From Campylobacterales bacterium (GTDB lineage Bacteria > Campylobacterota > Campylobacteria > Campylobacterales > Sulfurovaceae), in contig JACXUN010000041.1 in assembly GCA_014763905.1 (NCBI GenBank), positions 1 to 9,621 of the forward strand: a stretch of 9,621 bases of DNA. The letters run 5' to 3'. Position numbers and translations under genes: made by a program. The notes beneath the pieces were generated by a model that saw nothing but the letters and a program-made list of their open reading frames with translations, did not search any database and was not told the DNA's origin. How positions within the stretch are numbered: position 1 is the stretch's first letter; every line of letters starts with the position of its first letter. Shown here piece after piece: positions 1 through 6,893 of the stretch.

Positions 1-27
1 ATTTTAAATAAATCTGCTCTGAATTTT

Positions 28-33
28 TATAAT
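28..33 (+). promoter_or_regulatory. Possible -10 box for plus-strand transcription into the structured element
   Basis: A perfect TATAAT lies at 28-33 on the plus strand in an AT-rich stretch. There is no good -35 about 17 bp upstream (TAAATA at 5-10), but Campylobacterota promoters often lack a conserved -35. If active, it would start an RNA near position 40 that runs through the element at 94-161 and into the antisense of the last gene. In DNA this AT-rich such a match may be chance. Confidence 0.15.
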
Positions 34-93
34 TCTGAAAAACACTGTATTTTGGTTTTAAAACTTACTTCTCTCTTTTTCTCGAATTCGTTT

Positions 94-161
94 GTGATAA
101 AGAGACTCACGAGTCCCTGAGGACCCACCACCTTACCAACCTGAGTTCGACGGGATATCAT
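94..161. other. GC-rich nested inverted-repeat element; candidate structured RNA or 3' UTR element
   Basis: On either strand three nested pairings can be drawn. The outer one is TGATA (95-99) with TATCA (156-160), extendable by G94:T161. The middle one is ACTCA (105-109) with TGAGT (142-146). The inner one is a hairpin, GTCC (113-116), loop CTGA, GGAC (121-124). A competing pairing GACTC (104-108)/GAGTC (111-115) exists. The stretch 124-141 has no G on the plus strand, so its complement is G-rich. The element begins three bases beyond the stop codon of the minus-strand operon and would form its 3' untranslated region; alternatively it could be transcribed from the plus strand. No T run follows it in the minus direction, so it is not a standard terminator. 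I do not recognise the family. Confidence 0.4.
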
Positions 162-164
162 ATT

Positions 165-1409
165 TTATTTAACTGCTTTTCCTAAATCCCACATCGGCAT
201 AAAGATACCTAACGCCATCAACAGTACCAAACAAGCAATAAAAAAGAGCATAATCGGTTCGATATAAGCTGCTAAGTTGTCGATCAAATCTTGGAATCTC
301 GAATCATAATAGTCAGTCACTTTTCCTAACATCGCATCAAGCTGTCCGCTGCTCTCTCCGGCTCGGATCATCTGGAGAAGCATATTTTCAAAGAGTTCTG
401 TTTGGTTAAAAGCATCGGAGAGGGAGATACCTCGGGCGATATTAGCATTGACGGAGAGAAGTTTCTTTTTGATATAGAGATTATCTACCATGTCGACTGC
501 CGTGTCAAGAGCTTCTGATACCGGGATCCCCGAACGTACCAGCTCACCAAATACCAGTGTGTATTTATGCATCGTTGAGAAGAAAATAATCTTGTTAATC
601 AAATAAAATTTAGGATGAACGAGTATCTTATCCATTTTGTATTTGAAATCTTCATCACTCTTGTACTTGTGAATCAGCAGCATTACCAGCAATATCAACG
701 CGACTAAAATATAAAGTCCATAATTACTAAATGCGTGTTCGATTCCCAAAAGTATTTGGGTTGGAAGCGGTAGTTCAGTTTTGAACTTATCAAAAATTTC
801 TTTGAATTTTGGGACAACCATCATAATCAAAACGACAAATGCAATCGCCATCGCCACTAAAGTGATAAGGGGTGTCCGTATCGCTTTTTTGAACTTTTTG
901 GTATTGTCCCGGATACTCTCTAGGATATTGGCAAGCTTGTGGTAAGAGCTCGAAATATTTCCGGTTTTTTCACCCAAGTTGGTCATCGCCACGGCAACAT
1001 GCCCAAAATCTTCTCGAAACGGCATAATCGAATCCCCGATACTCTTACCGGCATTAATATCGTTGCTCATGGTCGAATAGATATGTTTGAGCCGATCATT
1101 TTCAGTATTTTTGGCTACTTCGTCAATGGCATCATGAATCGAGATACCCGCATCGGTCATAACGGCAATCTGACGAATCGAGGAAATTTTATGCCCAATC
1201 TCAATTTTGGGTTTGAAAGAGCGTTTGAGATTCTCAAAGGCATCACTCAACTGATCACTGGTACTAGGAGTGGTCTCTTCGGCTTTGAGAACATTGAAAC
1301 CGACATACTCCTGTTTTGCCATACGAATCGCATTGATTTTGCTTTTGGCTTTGATCACTTGATGGCTTCTTTTGCCCTTCTGGGTCATCGTAACTTTATA
1401 ATAATGCAT
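165..1409 (-). CDS. mshG: Type II secretion/type IV pilus inner-membrane platform protein, GspF/PilC/MshG family
   Basis: This 414-residue polytopic membrane protein is the platform on which the assembly ATPase acts to drive pilin or pseudopilin polymerisation. The length is normal for the family. It has the two GspF repeats: one at about residues 75-200 with LGEKTGNI at 145-152, and one at about 278-405 with the matching AGESSGQLDAML at 350-361. Hydrophobic segments at about 179-200, 231-247 and 383-405 give the expected three transmembrane helices, and the C-terminus (PMWDLG, 405-410) is typical. The start is supported by an AGGGAGA ribosome binding site at 1416-1422, six bases upstream. 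It lies 20 bp after the ATPase gene and is the last gene of the operon. The closest context match is mshG or, in Campylobacterota, ctsF. The family is certain; the subfamily name rests on gene order. Confidence 0.93.
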   Translation of the reverse strand: MHYYKVTMTQKGKRSHQVIKAKSKINAIRMAKQEYVGFNVLKAEETTPSTSDQLSDAFENLKRSFKPKIEIGHKISSIRQIAVMTDAGISIHDAIDEVAKNTENDRLKHIYSTMSNDINAGKSIGDSIMPFREDFGHVAVAMTNLGEKTGNISSSYHKLANILESIRDNTKKFKKAIRTPLITLVAMAIAFVVLIMMVVPKFKEIFDKFKTELPLPTQILLGIEHAFSNYGLYILVALILLVMLLIHKYKSDEDFKYKMDKILVHPKFYLINKIIFFSTMHKYTLVFGELVRSGIPVSEALDTAVDMVDNLYIKKKLLSVNANIARGISLSDAFNQTELFENMLLQMIRAGESSGQLDAMLGKVTDYYDSRFQDLIDNLAAYIEPIMLFFIACLVLLMALGIFMPMWDLGKAVK

Positions 1410-1415
1410 GATGTT

Positions 1416-1422
1416 TCTCCCT
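1416..1422 (-). promoter_or_regulatory. Ribosome binding site of the GspF-family gene
   Basis: The minus strand reads AGGGAGA six bases before the ATG at 1409. This fixes the start against the in-frame ATG seven codons further in. The core GGGAGA also precedes the ATPase gene at the same spacing (3179-3184). Confidence 0.7.
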
Positions 1423-1429
1423 GATTAGC

Positions 1430-3172
1430 TTATCGTGCTACACGCAGTACCTCTTCGAGAGAGGTTATACCTTTGAGTGCTTTGTTAATGCCATCCTCCA
1501 GCATCGTCTTAAATCCCTCTTTATCAGCTTGGATTCTTAACGACTCTTTGGAAGCGGCACTGGCGATGAGGGTTGACATTGTCTCTGAAATCAATAGGAC
1601 TTCACAGATCATCTCCCGTCCGACATAACCGCTGTGGTTACAGACCGAGCACCCTTTACCTTTGTAGAACTTGGCATTAGGCGGTATAAATTTAGCAATC
1701 TCTTTGAGTCCACTTAGATTGACATGCTCCTCCTCTTTGCACGAGGTACAGATCTTTCTGACCAACCGCTGCCCTTGGATGGCAACCACGGCACTTCCTA
1801 AGAGATAATCTTCGATCCCCATATCCTGCATTCGATTAATCGCCGAGATGGCATCATTGGTATGAAGGGTCGAGAGAACCAAGTGACCGGTCAAAGCGGC
1901 TTCAATGGCGATACGCAGTGTCTCATGGTCACGAATCTCACCGATCATAATTTTGTCCGGGTCTTGTCTCAAAATAGAACGCAGAGCTGTAGCAAAGCTT
2001 AAACCGGTATGCGGACTGACCTGAACCTGCTGAATACCCGCCATCTGATACTCTACCGGATCTTCGACAGTGATAATCTTATCTTTGACATCGATAATCG
2101 CATTGAGTGCTCCATACAGTGTGGTCGTCTTACCTGAACCGGTCGGACCGGTAACCAGTACGATACCGTATGGAGCTTTGATCCCTTTTTTGAACTGCTC
2201 AAACGCTTGGGGATTCATCCCGGCATCTTCGAGTTTGACCAAAGCTTTGGATTTATCCAATACCCTTAGAACAATCGACTCACCAAAAATTGTCGGTAGC
2301 GTAGAGACCCTGAAATCATAGACATTGCCGTTGACTATCTGGGTGAAACGACCATCTTGAGGTTTTCGTTTCTCCGCAATATCAAGTCCTGAGAGCAGTT
2401 TCGTTCGTGAAGCCAATGGACCGAAGATCACTTTTTCGAGTTTAAAATAGGCTTGCAGCATCCCATCAATCCGATAGCGAATCATGGTGTGTGTTTCCGT
2501 AGCTTCGATATGGATATCACTCGCTTTGGCATTGATCGCCGTTTTGACAACCGTTTCGATCAATTTAAGTACTGCCGGTGAATCGTTGGAGTCCTGTGTA
2601 TCAATCGCTCCGTCTGTCAAATCATGCTTGATATCTTGCGAAAACATCTCAACATCTTCCGCTGTTTTGAGTTTGAGGAGTTCCCGTTTGATCATTTGAG
2701 CCTTTGCGATAACCACCTCCATAATCTTCCCGTGAAAAAACCGCTCGATGGCTCCTTTGGCTTCAAAGTTAGAGGGATCAGCAAAGGCAACGGTAACCGT
2801 TGCAGTCATATCGTCAACATAAAGAGGCAGTGCGTTATAACGTACCAACTGTTTAATCGGCAGCCGTTTGACCAACTTATAATCGATATCAATTTCACTC
2901 AACTCGACATAGTCAATATTTAAACTTTTGGCAATCAATTTTAGGAGATGTGTGGTATCGATACCTTGTATAGACTCCAACTCCTCCATCTCAATCGTCT
3001 GCATACGAAGCTCTTTAACTAAGAACTCCTCTAATGTTATCGGATCAAGGATCTTCACTTTGATGAGATTTTCTATCGTAATCCGCTCTTCACCGTATTT
3101 ACGGATAAAGAGATTTAGTTTATCTTTATCGATCAGACTGTTCCGGATCAATAACTCCAAAAGCCTTTCCAT
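1430..3172 (-). CDS. mshE: Type II/IV secretion-system assembly ATPase, GspE/PilB/MshE family
   Basis: This cytoplasmic hexameric ATPase powers extension of the (pseudo)pilus through the platform protein. Its 580 residues are a full-length family size. The motor domain has Walker A GPTGSGKTT (342-350), an Asp box TVEDPVEY (368-375), Walker B with GEIRD (411-415; Glu412) and a His box TLHTND (435-440). A zinc-binding tetracysteine is present: Cys475/Cys478 and Cys508/Cys511. Residues about 60-170 form the usual N-terminal GspE domain. Residues 3-26 and 32-55 keep the hydrophobic spacing of the tandem MshEN c-di-GMP-binding motif but lack its glycines and glutamine (see findings). The start is supported by GGGAGA at 3179-3184. 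It is 11 bp downstream of the 182-residue gene and 20 bp upstream of the platform gene. In C. jejuni the corresponding protein is CtsE. PilT-type retraction function is unlikely, given the N-terminal domain and the zinc site. Confidence 0.95.
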   Translation of the reverse strand: MERLLELLIRNSLIDKDKLNLFIRKYGEERITIENLIKVKILDPITLEEFLVKELRMQTIEMEELESIQGIDTTHLLKLIAKSLNIDYVELSEIDIDYKLVKRLPIKQLVRYNALPLYVDDMTATVTVAFADPSNFEAKGAIERFFHGKIMEVVIAKAQMIKRELLKLKTAEDVEMFSQDIKHDLTDGAIDTQDSNDSPAVLKLIETVVKTAINAKASDIHIEATETHTMIRYRIDGMLQAYFKLEKVIFGPLASRTKLLSGLDIAEKRKPQDGRFTQIVNGNVYDFRVSTLPTIFGESIVLRVLDKSKALVKLEDAGMNPQAFEQFKKGIKAPYGIVLVTGPTGSGKTTTLYGALNAIIDVKDKIITVEDPVEYQMAGIQQVQVSPHTGLSFATALRSILRQDPDKIMIGEIRDHETLRIAIEAALTGHLVLSTLHTNDAISAINRMQDMGIEDYLLGSAVVAIQGQRLVRKICTSCKEEEHVNLSGLKEIAKFIPPNAKFYKGKGCSVCNHSGYVGREMICEVLLISETMSTLIASAASKESLRIQADKEGFKTMLEDGINKALKGITSLEEVLRVAR

Positions 3173-3178
3173 ATCTAT

Positions 3179-3184
3179 TCTCCC
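3179..3184 (-). promoter_or_regulatory. Ribosome binding site of the assembly ATPase gene
   Basis: The minus strand reads GGGAGA six bases before the ATG at 3172. It overlaps the TAG stop of the preceding gene at 3184-3186, so translation of the two genes may be linked. Confidence 0.6.
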
Positions 3185-3732
3185 TATTTATACTGGTAAC
3201 GTTTCGTAAATCGATTCTCTTCGTAGATATCGATAATCATATACTGTTCATTTTTTTTGGTTGTCTCTATATAGAGTTCATAGTACTTATCCTCTTTTTC
3301 CGAATCGGCTAAGCGATAGACATCTTTATCTTTGGTATAGGTACCGGCGACAAAGAGATCAAAAATTTTAGAGAGATAGAAGTTGGTCTGCGGCAGTTTC
3401 AATTCGCCTAGCGGTCTGTCATCTAAAATCGCCTGCATCAGCAGCTGTTTTTGTAACAGTATGGTAGAAAAATAGCTGGCATTTTCCCGTGAAGATTTAC
3501 TTTGGGTCAATTGTGCCATCGGTCTGGCTATACGATCGATGTGGTTGGTCTCCAGACATGAAAGAGCATAAAAAGTCAAAAACTTCTCATCAGAGCTGTT
3601 GACGGTATAGTATTTCGTACCGTAATCACACCCCTTTTCATACTCCTGCTTCTCATAATAGTTGTAAATCGTCGAAAGATAAGAACCAAACAGTGTAGAA
3701 CTCAGTAAGGCAACAAAGAGTAGTAGTCTCAT
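3184..3732 (-). CDS. Exported protein of unknown function (182 aa) in the pilus/secretion operon
   Basis: I do not recognise a family. The protein starts with a clear Sec-type signal peptide: Arg2, a hydrophobic run at 3-15, and probable cleavage after Gly16 or nearby. The mature protein is therefore likely periplasmic and has two cysteines, Cys35 and Cys59, that could form a disulfide. The first part (about 20-115) looks helical, with Tyr/Glu/Lys-rich helices reminiscent of TPR-like repeats. The C-terminal part (about 125-182) is charged and probably contains beta strands. It is joined to the TPR gene by a TAATG stop-start fusion, with AAGGAGA just upstream, and sits 11 bp before the ATPase gene. 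It therefore belongs to the operon and is probably an envelope accessory of the machine. The Vibrio MSHA operon has no gene I know of in this slot. Confidence 0.8.
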   Translation of the reverse strand: MRLLLFVALLSSTLFGSYLSTIYNYYEKQEYEKGCDYGTKYYTVNSSDEKFLTFYALSCLETNHIDRIARPMAQLTQSKSSRENASYFSTILLQKQLLMQAILDDRPLGELKLPQTNFYLSKIFDLFVAGTYTKDKDVYRLADSEKEDKYYELYIETTKKNEQYMIIDIYEENRFTKRYQYK

Positions 3733-4511
3733 TAGTTCTCCTTGGTTCTGATCTTCTCTAATAAGGCTTTGGCTTTAGGAGATTTCGTGCTTTTATAATA
3801 GGAGCTGAGGATATTAATCGCCTCTTGATTTTTCCCTAGCATCACTTTGGATTGAGCAAACACCAGCCAACTCTCATCTATTTTGCTATCAAGTTGATTG
3901 GCTTTCAATGCCCACTGCTCAGCACTATTGTAGTCACCTTGATCATAGTAAGCTTTTGCCAATAATAGTGCCTCTCTAGGATTTTTGTTTTGAGCAAATT
4001 TCTGCTCCATTACCTCAAAATAGTTCTGAGTGTTAGTCTCAAATTGGATCACCTTTTTTTCGTGTTTGAGATCTCGTCCATGGATAACATCCAACTCCTG
4101 CCGCGTCAGGGTTGCTGAGGATTTAGCTTTGATCAATTTCTTCTGAGACTGTGCAGTGGCTTGTCGTTTCCGCTCTCTATCATTTGCTTTTTCACTATCC
4201 ATATCTACAATAGGAATAGTCGGGGAGAGAATCATCTCATCAGAGTTATCTTCTACCGGAGGTGCAATATTCAAATCTGATTGATTATTCTCAACCGTCT
4301 CTTTTGGAATAATCGTTCCATGAGCCTGTATCATATTTTCGCTTTTTTGGGGTAAAGTAATGGTTTCATGCTCTATTGCCGTAAAATAACGGTAAAGATA
4401 CAACCCTCCATATACCAGAGCCGCTACAAGCAAAAGCAGAACAAAAAACAGTATCACATTTTTGGCTTTGTATTTATACCATCGTCTCTCTAACTCTTTT
4501 ATATTAATCAT
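3732..4511 (-). CDS. Membrane-anchored TPR protein, MshN-like
   Basis: This 259-residue protein is probably a bitopic inner-membrane accessory of pilus or secretin assembly. It has a short basic cytoplasmic N-terminus (ERRWYKYKAK, 8-17), one transmembrane helix at about 18-41, a long charged and apparently disordered linker (about 45-140), and C-terminal tetratricopeptide-like repeats (about 176-208, with AYYDQGDYNSAEQWALKA, and about 212-245). This plan, and its place directly after an MshM-type ATPase and before MshE, matches MshN. The pairing with an ExeA-like ATPase also recalls ExeAB/GspAB, so it may contact peptidoglycan or the secretin. The gene overlaps the ATPase gene by 8 bp (ATGATTAA), and AGGA lies nine bases before its ATG. 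The name is by architecture and synteny only, as TPR proteins are poorly conserved. Confidence 0.82.
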   Translation of the reverse strand: MINIKELERRWYKYKAKNVILFFVLLLLVAALVYGGLYLYRYFTAIEHETITLPQKSENMIQAHGTIIPKETVENNQSDLNIAPPVEDNSDEMILSPTIPIVDMDSEKANDRERKRQATAQSQKKLIKAKSSATLTRQELDVIHGRDLKHEKKVIQFETNTQNYFEVMEQKFAQNKNPREALLLAKAYYDQGDYNSAEQWALKANQLDSKIDESWLVFAQSKVMLGKNQEAINILSSYYKSTKSPKAKALLEKIRTKEN

Positions 4512-5316
4512 GTATATATCCTAATTTTATCGCTGCCATCTCAAGAATTTTTCTGGAGAATCGCCCTTTAGGAATTTTTTCCGGTCTGTTAAGTTCATAA
4601 TATTCATAAATACTAAAGACCGTATAGAGAAACTTATTGGTCTCCCGAAAATTACCTAAGGTGTGAGTGTGTATAAACTTTATATGTTTGGCTTGAATCA
4701 AATTTGCTACATCAACAAAATGTTTTTGCAGCAGTTTTTTTTGTACATAAATCTCTAACTCTTCTTCTGAGGCATTTTTAAGCTCTATTACCTCCCAAAT
4801 ACGGGTTTTAAAATGCTCTTTGGCAATGACATCTTCATTTTCAGTCTTATGTAGGGTGATTACAAACTTCACGACTCTCGTATCGGAAAGCAACCGAATC
4901 TTTTCCATCAACGCTTCACTGTAGAGCTGACACTCATCAAGCAAAAAGATAATCTCCCGTTTGCCTTTAAGCTGTTGGGTAAATCGTAAAAGACCATCAA
5001 AGTTTACCCGCATATTTTGCGGAATTTTTTTTCCGGAAATAGACTCATAGATACTTTTCAAAAACTCTTTTTCACTTAAAATCGGAGCATCAAAGTAGTG
5101 AATCTCCCGTTTATCTTTGAGATTTTGATAGAGCTTATTGAGCGTCATACTTTTTCCCGTACCCGGTCGCCCAAAAAGCAGTATCATTTTAAGCGGCTTA
5201 TCTAAACTGTCCTCTAAAACATTGTAGTTAAAACTCAGTGACTCTAAATCTATATAGTTTTTACTGTCAACACTATCGATAAAAAGATTTTTGATATCAC
5301 TATATTTACTCATCAT
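4504..5316 (-). CDS. AAA-type ATPase, MshM/ExeA-like
   Basis: This 270-residue P-loop ATPase has Walker A GRPGTGKS (49-56), Walker B IIFLLDECQ (122-130), a polar sensor-1 region FVITLHK (151-157) and a candidate arginine finger in TRIW (171-174). It is predicted soluble, with no signal peptide. It has the size of an MshM-type protein and lacks the transmembrane helix and peptidoglycan-binding domain of full-length ExeA/GspA. Those functions may be supplied by the TPR protein encoded next. ExeA-type ATPases help secretin assembly or insertion; in C. jejuni a P-loop protein at this position (CtsP) is needed for transformation. Two adjacent ATG codons could start it (5314-5316 or 5311-5313). Upstream there is only a weak GAAAG, and the gene overlaps the secretin gene by 11 bp, which suggests coupled translation. 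Confidence 0.85.
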   Translation of the reverse strand: MMSKYSDIKNLFIDSVDSKNYIDLESLSFNYNVLEDSLDKPLKMILLFGRPGTGKSMTLNKLYQNLKDKREIHYFDAPILSEKEFLKSIYESISGKKIPQNMRVNFDGLLRFTQQLKGKREIIFLLDECQLYSEALMEKIRLLSDTRVVKFVITLHKTENEDVIAKEHFKTRIWEVIELKNASEEELEIYVQKKLLQKHFVDVANLIQAKHIKFIHTHTLGNFRETNKFLYTVFSIYEYYELNRPEKIPKGRFSRKILEMAAIKLGYIHD

Positions 5317-6892
5317 CTTTCAACTTTCGATAGCCTAAATCTTCTAATGAGAGTTCATTATCATTTCTGACCACATGTGGTGTCAAAATCAGCACCAACT
5401 CATCCACATTCTCAATCTTCACCTCCCGTTTAAAGAGCTGATCAAGCAGCGGCAGATCTCCCAGTAAGGGAACTTTGGATATTTTTTTACCGCTCTTAGA
5501 GGAGATCAAACCACCTAAAATAATATGCTGTCCGTCTTTAACCGTTACCACCGAAGAGATCTGTTTTCTGGAGAGATCGGGTGGAATATCTCTTGATCCG
5601 CCGTTATCACGCTCTACGTTATTGATTGTATCGGAGATAGACGGGTTAATCTTCAGAGTAATGGTTCCGTCATCTTCCGAAATCTCTGGGGTAATATCCA
5701 AAAGAATACCGGCAAATACCGAATCAATCGTCTCACCCTGCGTGGCTAATCCGGTACCGGTATTGTTCTGTAAAATGGCATTGGATTGAATCTTGTAAAA
5801 GAGCTCATTACCCACGGAGATCAGTGCCGGCTGGTTATTCAGTGTCATAATTTTTGGATTAGAGATCGATTTAACATCCCCTTGGGTTTTCAGAAACCTA
5901 ACCAGATCTCTGATGCTGGTCGAACTCTCGGCGATTAAGGCACTGGCATTTTTAGGATTTGATCCCACTGCCGGTGTTACCTCATCGATCTGAGCATTGC
6001 CACTGTCATCTCGCGTCCAGGATAACCCAGCTACGTTATTTTGAGCCATCTGAAAGGTACTAACTGCCATATTTTGCAGGCTATAGAGCTGAGACCAATC
6101 GACACCGGTTGTGGCACTGTCATCAAACGTCACGCTCAAAATCTTGACATCGATTAATACCTGATTTTTTAATTGAGCCGTTATATCATTAACATAGTGT
6201 TCTACACGTTGAAGCTGTTTTGGGGTACCAGTAACGGTAATCATACCGGCTTCAGGATTGATAATCGGTGTTGGAGCCTCATAACTGTCCTCGGGACGAT
6301 TGATCAGTTGATGCAGCTCTTCGCTGATTTTTGACCAGAATTGGAAATCATCACTGCTCTCAATCGAAACACCGGTTTTGGATCCGGATGTTCCTGCCGT
6401 CAACGCCCCACTATTGGGACCACCACCCATGGCTGTATTGGTGTTCCTTGTTGAATCTCTTTCATTTCCACTATTATTGGCAATGGTTACGTGTGCGTTA
6501 CTCTTTCCCATTCTCGATCCAGAGATATAGTGAAGATTAAAAGTTTTGGTCTGGAGATAAGCAATTCTGAGCTTACTGCCTTCCAACTCATAACCGATAT
6601 CATTCTCTTTGAGAATCACATCCAAAAACTCTTCGAGTGAAGCATTATTGAGCTTCACATAGTAGAGATGTTCCTGAAGTCTCATCTTGGCTTCGGTATC
6701 TTTGACTAATAGCGTAAGACCGCACGCATCCGCTAAATTTTCTAATACATCGCCATAGGTTAATGAACTGTTAAGTGTCACCGTAAACATTTGCGTTGAA
6801 CAGCGATTTGCTGCCAAAACCGGTGTGGCACTGGTTCCGATTATTAGAGAGGTTAATAAAAGTTTGTAGATATTTTTATTGAGTAGTCTCAT
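5306..6892 (-). CDS. mshL: Outer-membrane secretin, MshL/PilQ/GspD superfamily
   Basis: This secretin forms the multimeric outer-membrane channel through which the pilus or substrate passes. It has 528 residues. The signal peptide (1-28, ending VLA-A) has no lipobox. It is followed by an N-terminal STN/N0-like domain at about 35-113 and a Gly/Ser/Asn/Thr-rich linker at about 125-180. A second N-domain lies at about 205-240, with GMITVTGTPKQLQRVEHYV at 216-234. The secretin beta-barrel domain (about 243-508) carries the signature VPLLGDLPLLDQLFKR (474-489) and ends with LVLILTPHVV (499-508). The start is supported by AAGGGAA at 6898-6904, embedded in the last codons of the preceding gene, with only one base between stop and start. 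Mature Cys31 and Cys57 may pair. The domain layout and neighbours fit MshL best; in C. jejuni the equivalent is CtsD. Confidence 0.93.
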   Translation of the reverse strand: MRLLNKNIYKLLLTSLIIGTSATPVLAANRCSTQMFTVTLNSSLTYGDVLENLADACGLTLLVKDTEAKMRLQEHLYYVKLNNASLEEFLDVILKENDIGYELEGSKLRIAYLQTKTFNLHYISGSRMGKSNAHVTIANNSGNERDSTRNTNTAMGGGPNSGALTAGTSGSKTGVSIESSDDFQFWSKISEELHQLINRPEDSYEAPTPIINPEAGMITVTGTPKQLQRVEHYVNDITAQLKNQVLIDVKILSVTFDDSATTGVDWSQLYSLQNMAVSTFQMAQNNVAGLSWTRDDSGNAQIDEVTPAVGSNPKNASALIAESSTSIRDLVRFLKTQGDVKSISNPKIMTLNNQPALISVGNELFYKIQSNAILQNNTGTGLATQGETIDSVFAGILLDITPEISEDDGTITLKINPSISDTINNVERDNGGSRDIPPDLSRKQISSVVTVKDGQHIILGGLISSKSGKKISKVPLLGDLPLLDQLFKREVKIENVDELVLILTPHVVRNDNELSLEDLGYRKLKDDE

Positions 6893-6893
6893 T

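Larger units (their letters stand above)
1..164. other. Non-coding region downstream of the operon
   Basis: No convincing coding sequence lies here. Positions 1-100 are very AT-rich (24 G+C in 100 bases), whereas 101-155 has 32 G+C in 55 bases, so composition changes abruptly at the structured element described separately. Small palindromes are visible: a GAATT/AATTC pair at 21-35 and CGAATTCG at 83-90. No classical terminator (GC stem followed by a T run) is visible on the minus strand after the last gene, so where the operon transcript ends is unclear. Confidence 0.7.

Noticed and set aside
21..35. Intrinsic terminator at the GAATT/AATTC palindrome
   Set aside because: The stem is only five base pairs and AT-rich, with no following T run on the minus strand. 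It is too weak to call a terminator.
105..128. Hammerhead ribozyme resemblance on the plus strand
   Set aside because: The CGAGTCCCTGAGGAC hairpin looks like stem II of a hammerhead, but the catalytic CUGAUGA is CTCACGA and the GAAA is CCCA. The essential core G residues (G5, G12) are replaced, and no stem III can be drawn. The resemblance is mostly the GTCC/GGAC hairpin.
95..160. 5S rRNA, tRNA or tmRNA fragment
   Set aside because: CCCGTCGAACTCAG on the minus strand recalls a 5S loop, and TTCGACGGGA on the plus strand recalls the 5' part of tmRNA. The 5' half of 5S is absent (the gene stop codon is there), no cloverleaf can be formed, and no tmRNA body or CCA end is present.
939..1424. 161-codon open frame on the plus strand
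   Set aside because: It is entirely antisense to the well-supported GspF-family gene, its protein shows no recognisable domain, and the minus-strand frame has clear family motifs. It is a shadow frame.
2070..3209. Several plus-strand open frames of 71-99 codons opposite the assembly ATPase
   Set aside because: They mirror the coding frame of the ATPase, have no independent motifs and overlap one another. They are shadows.
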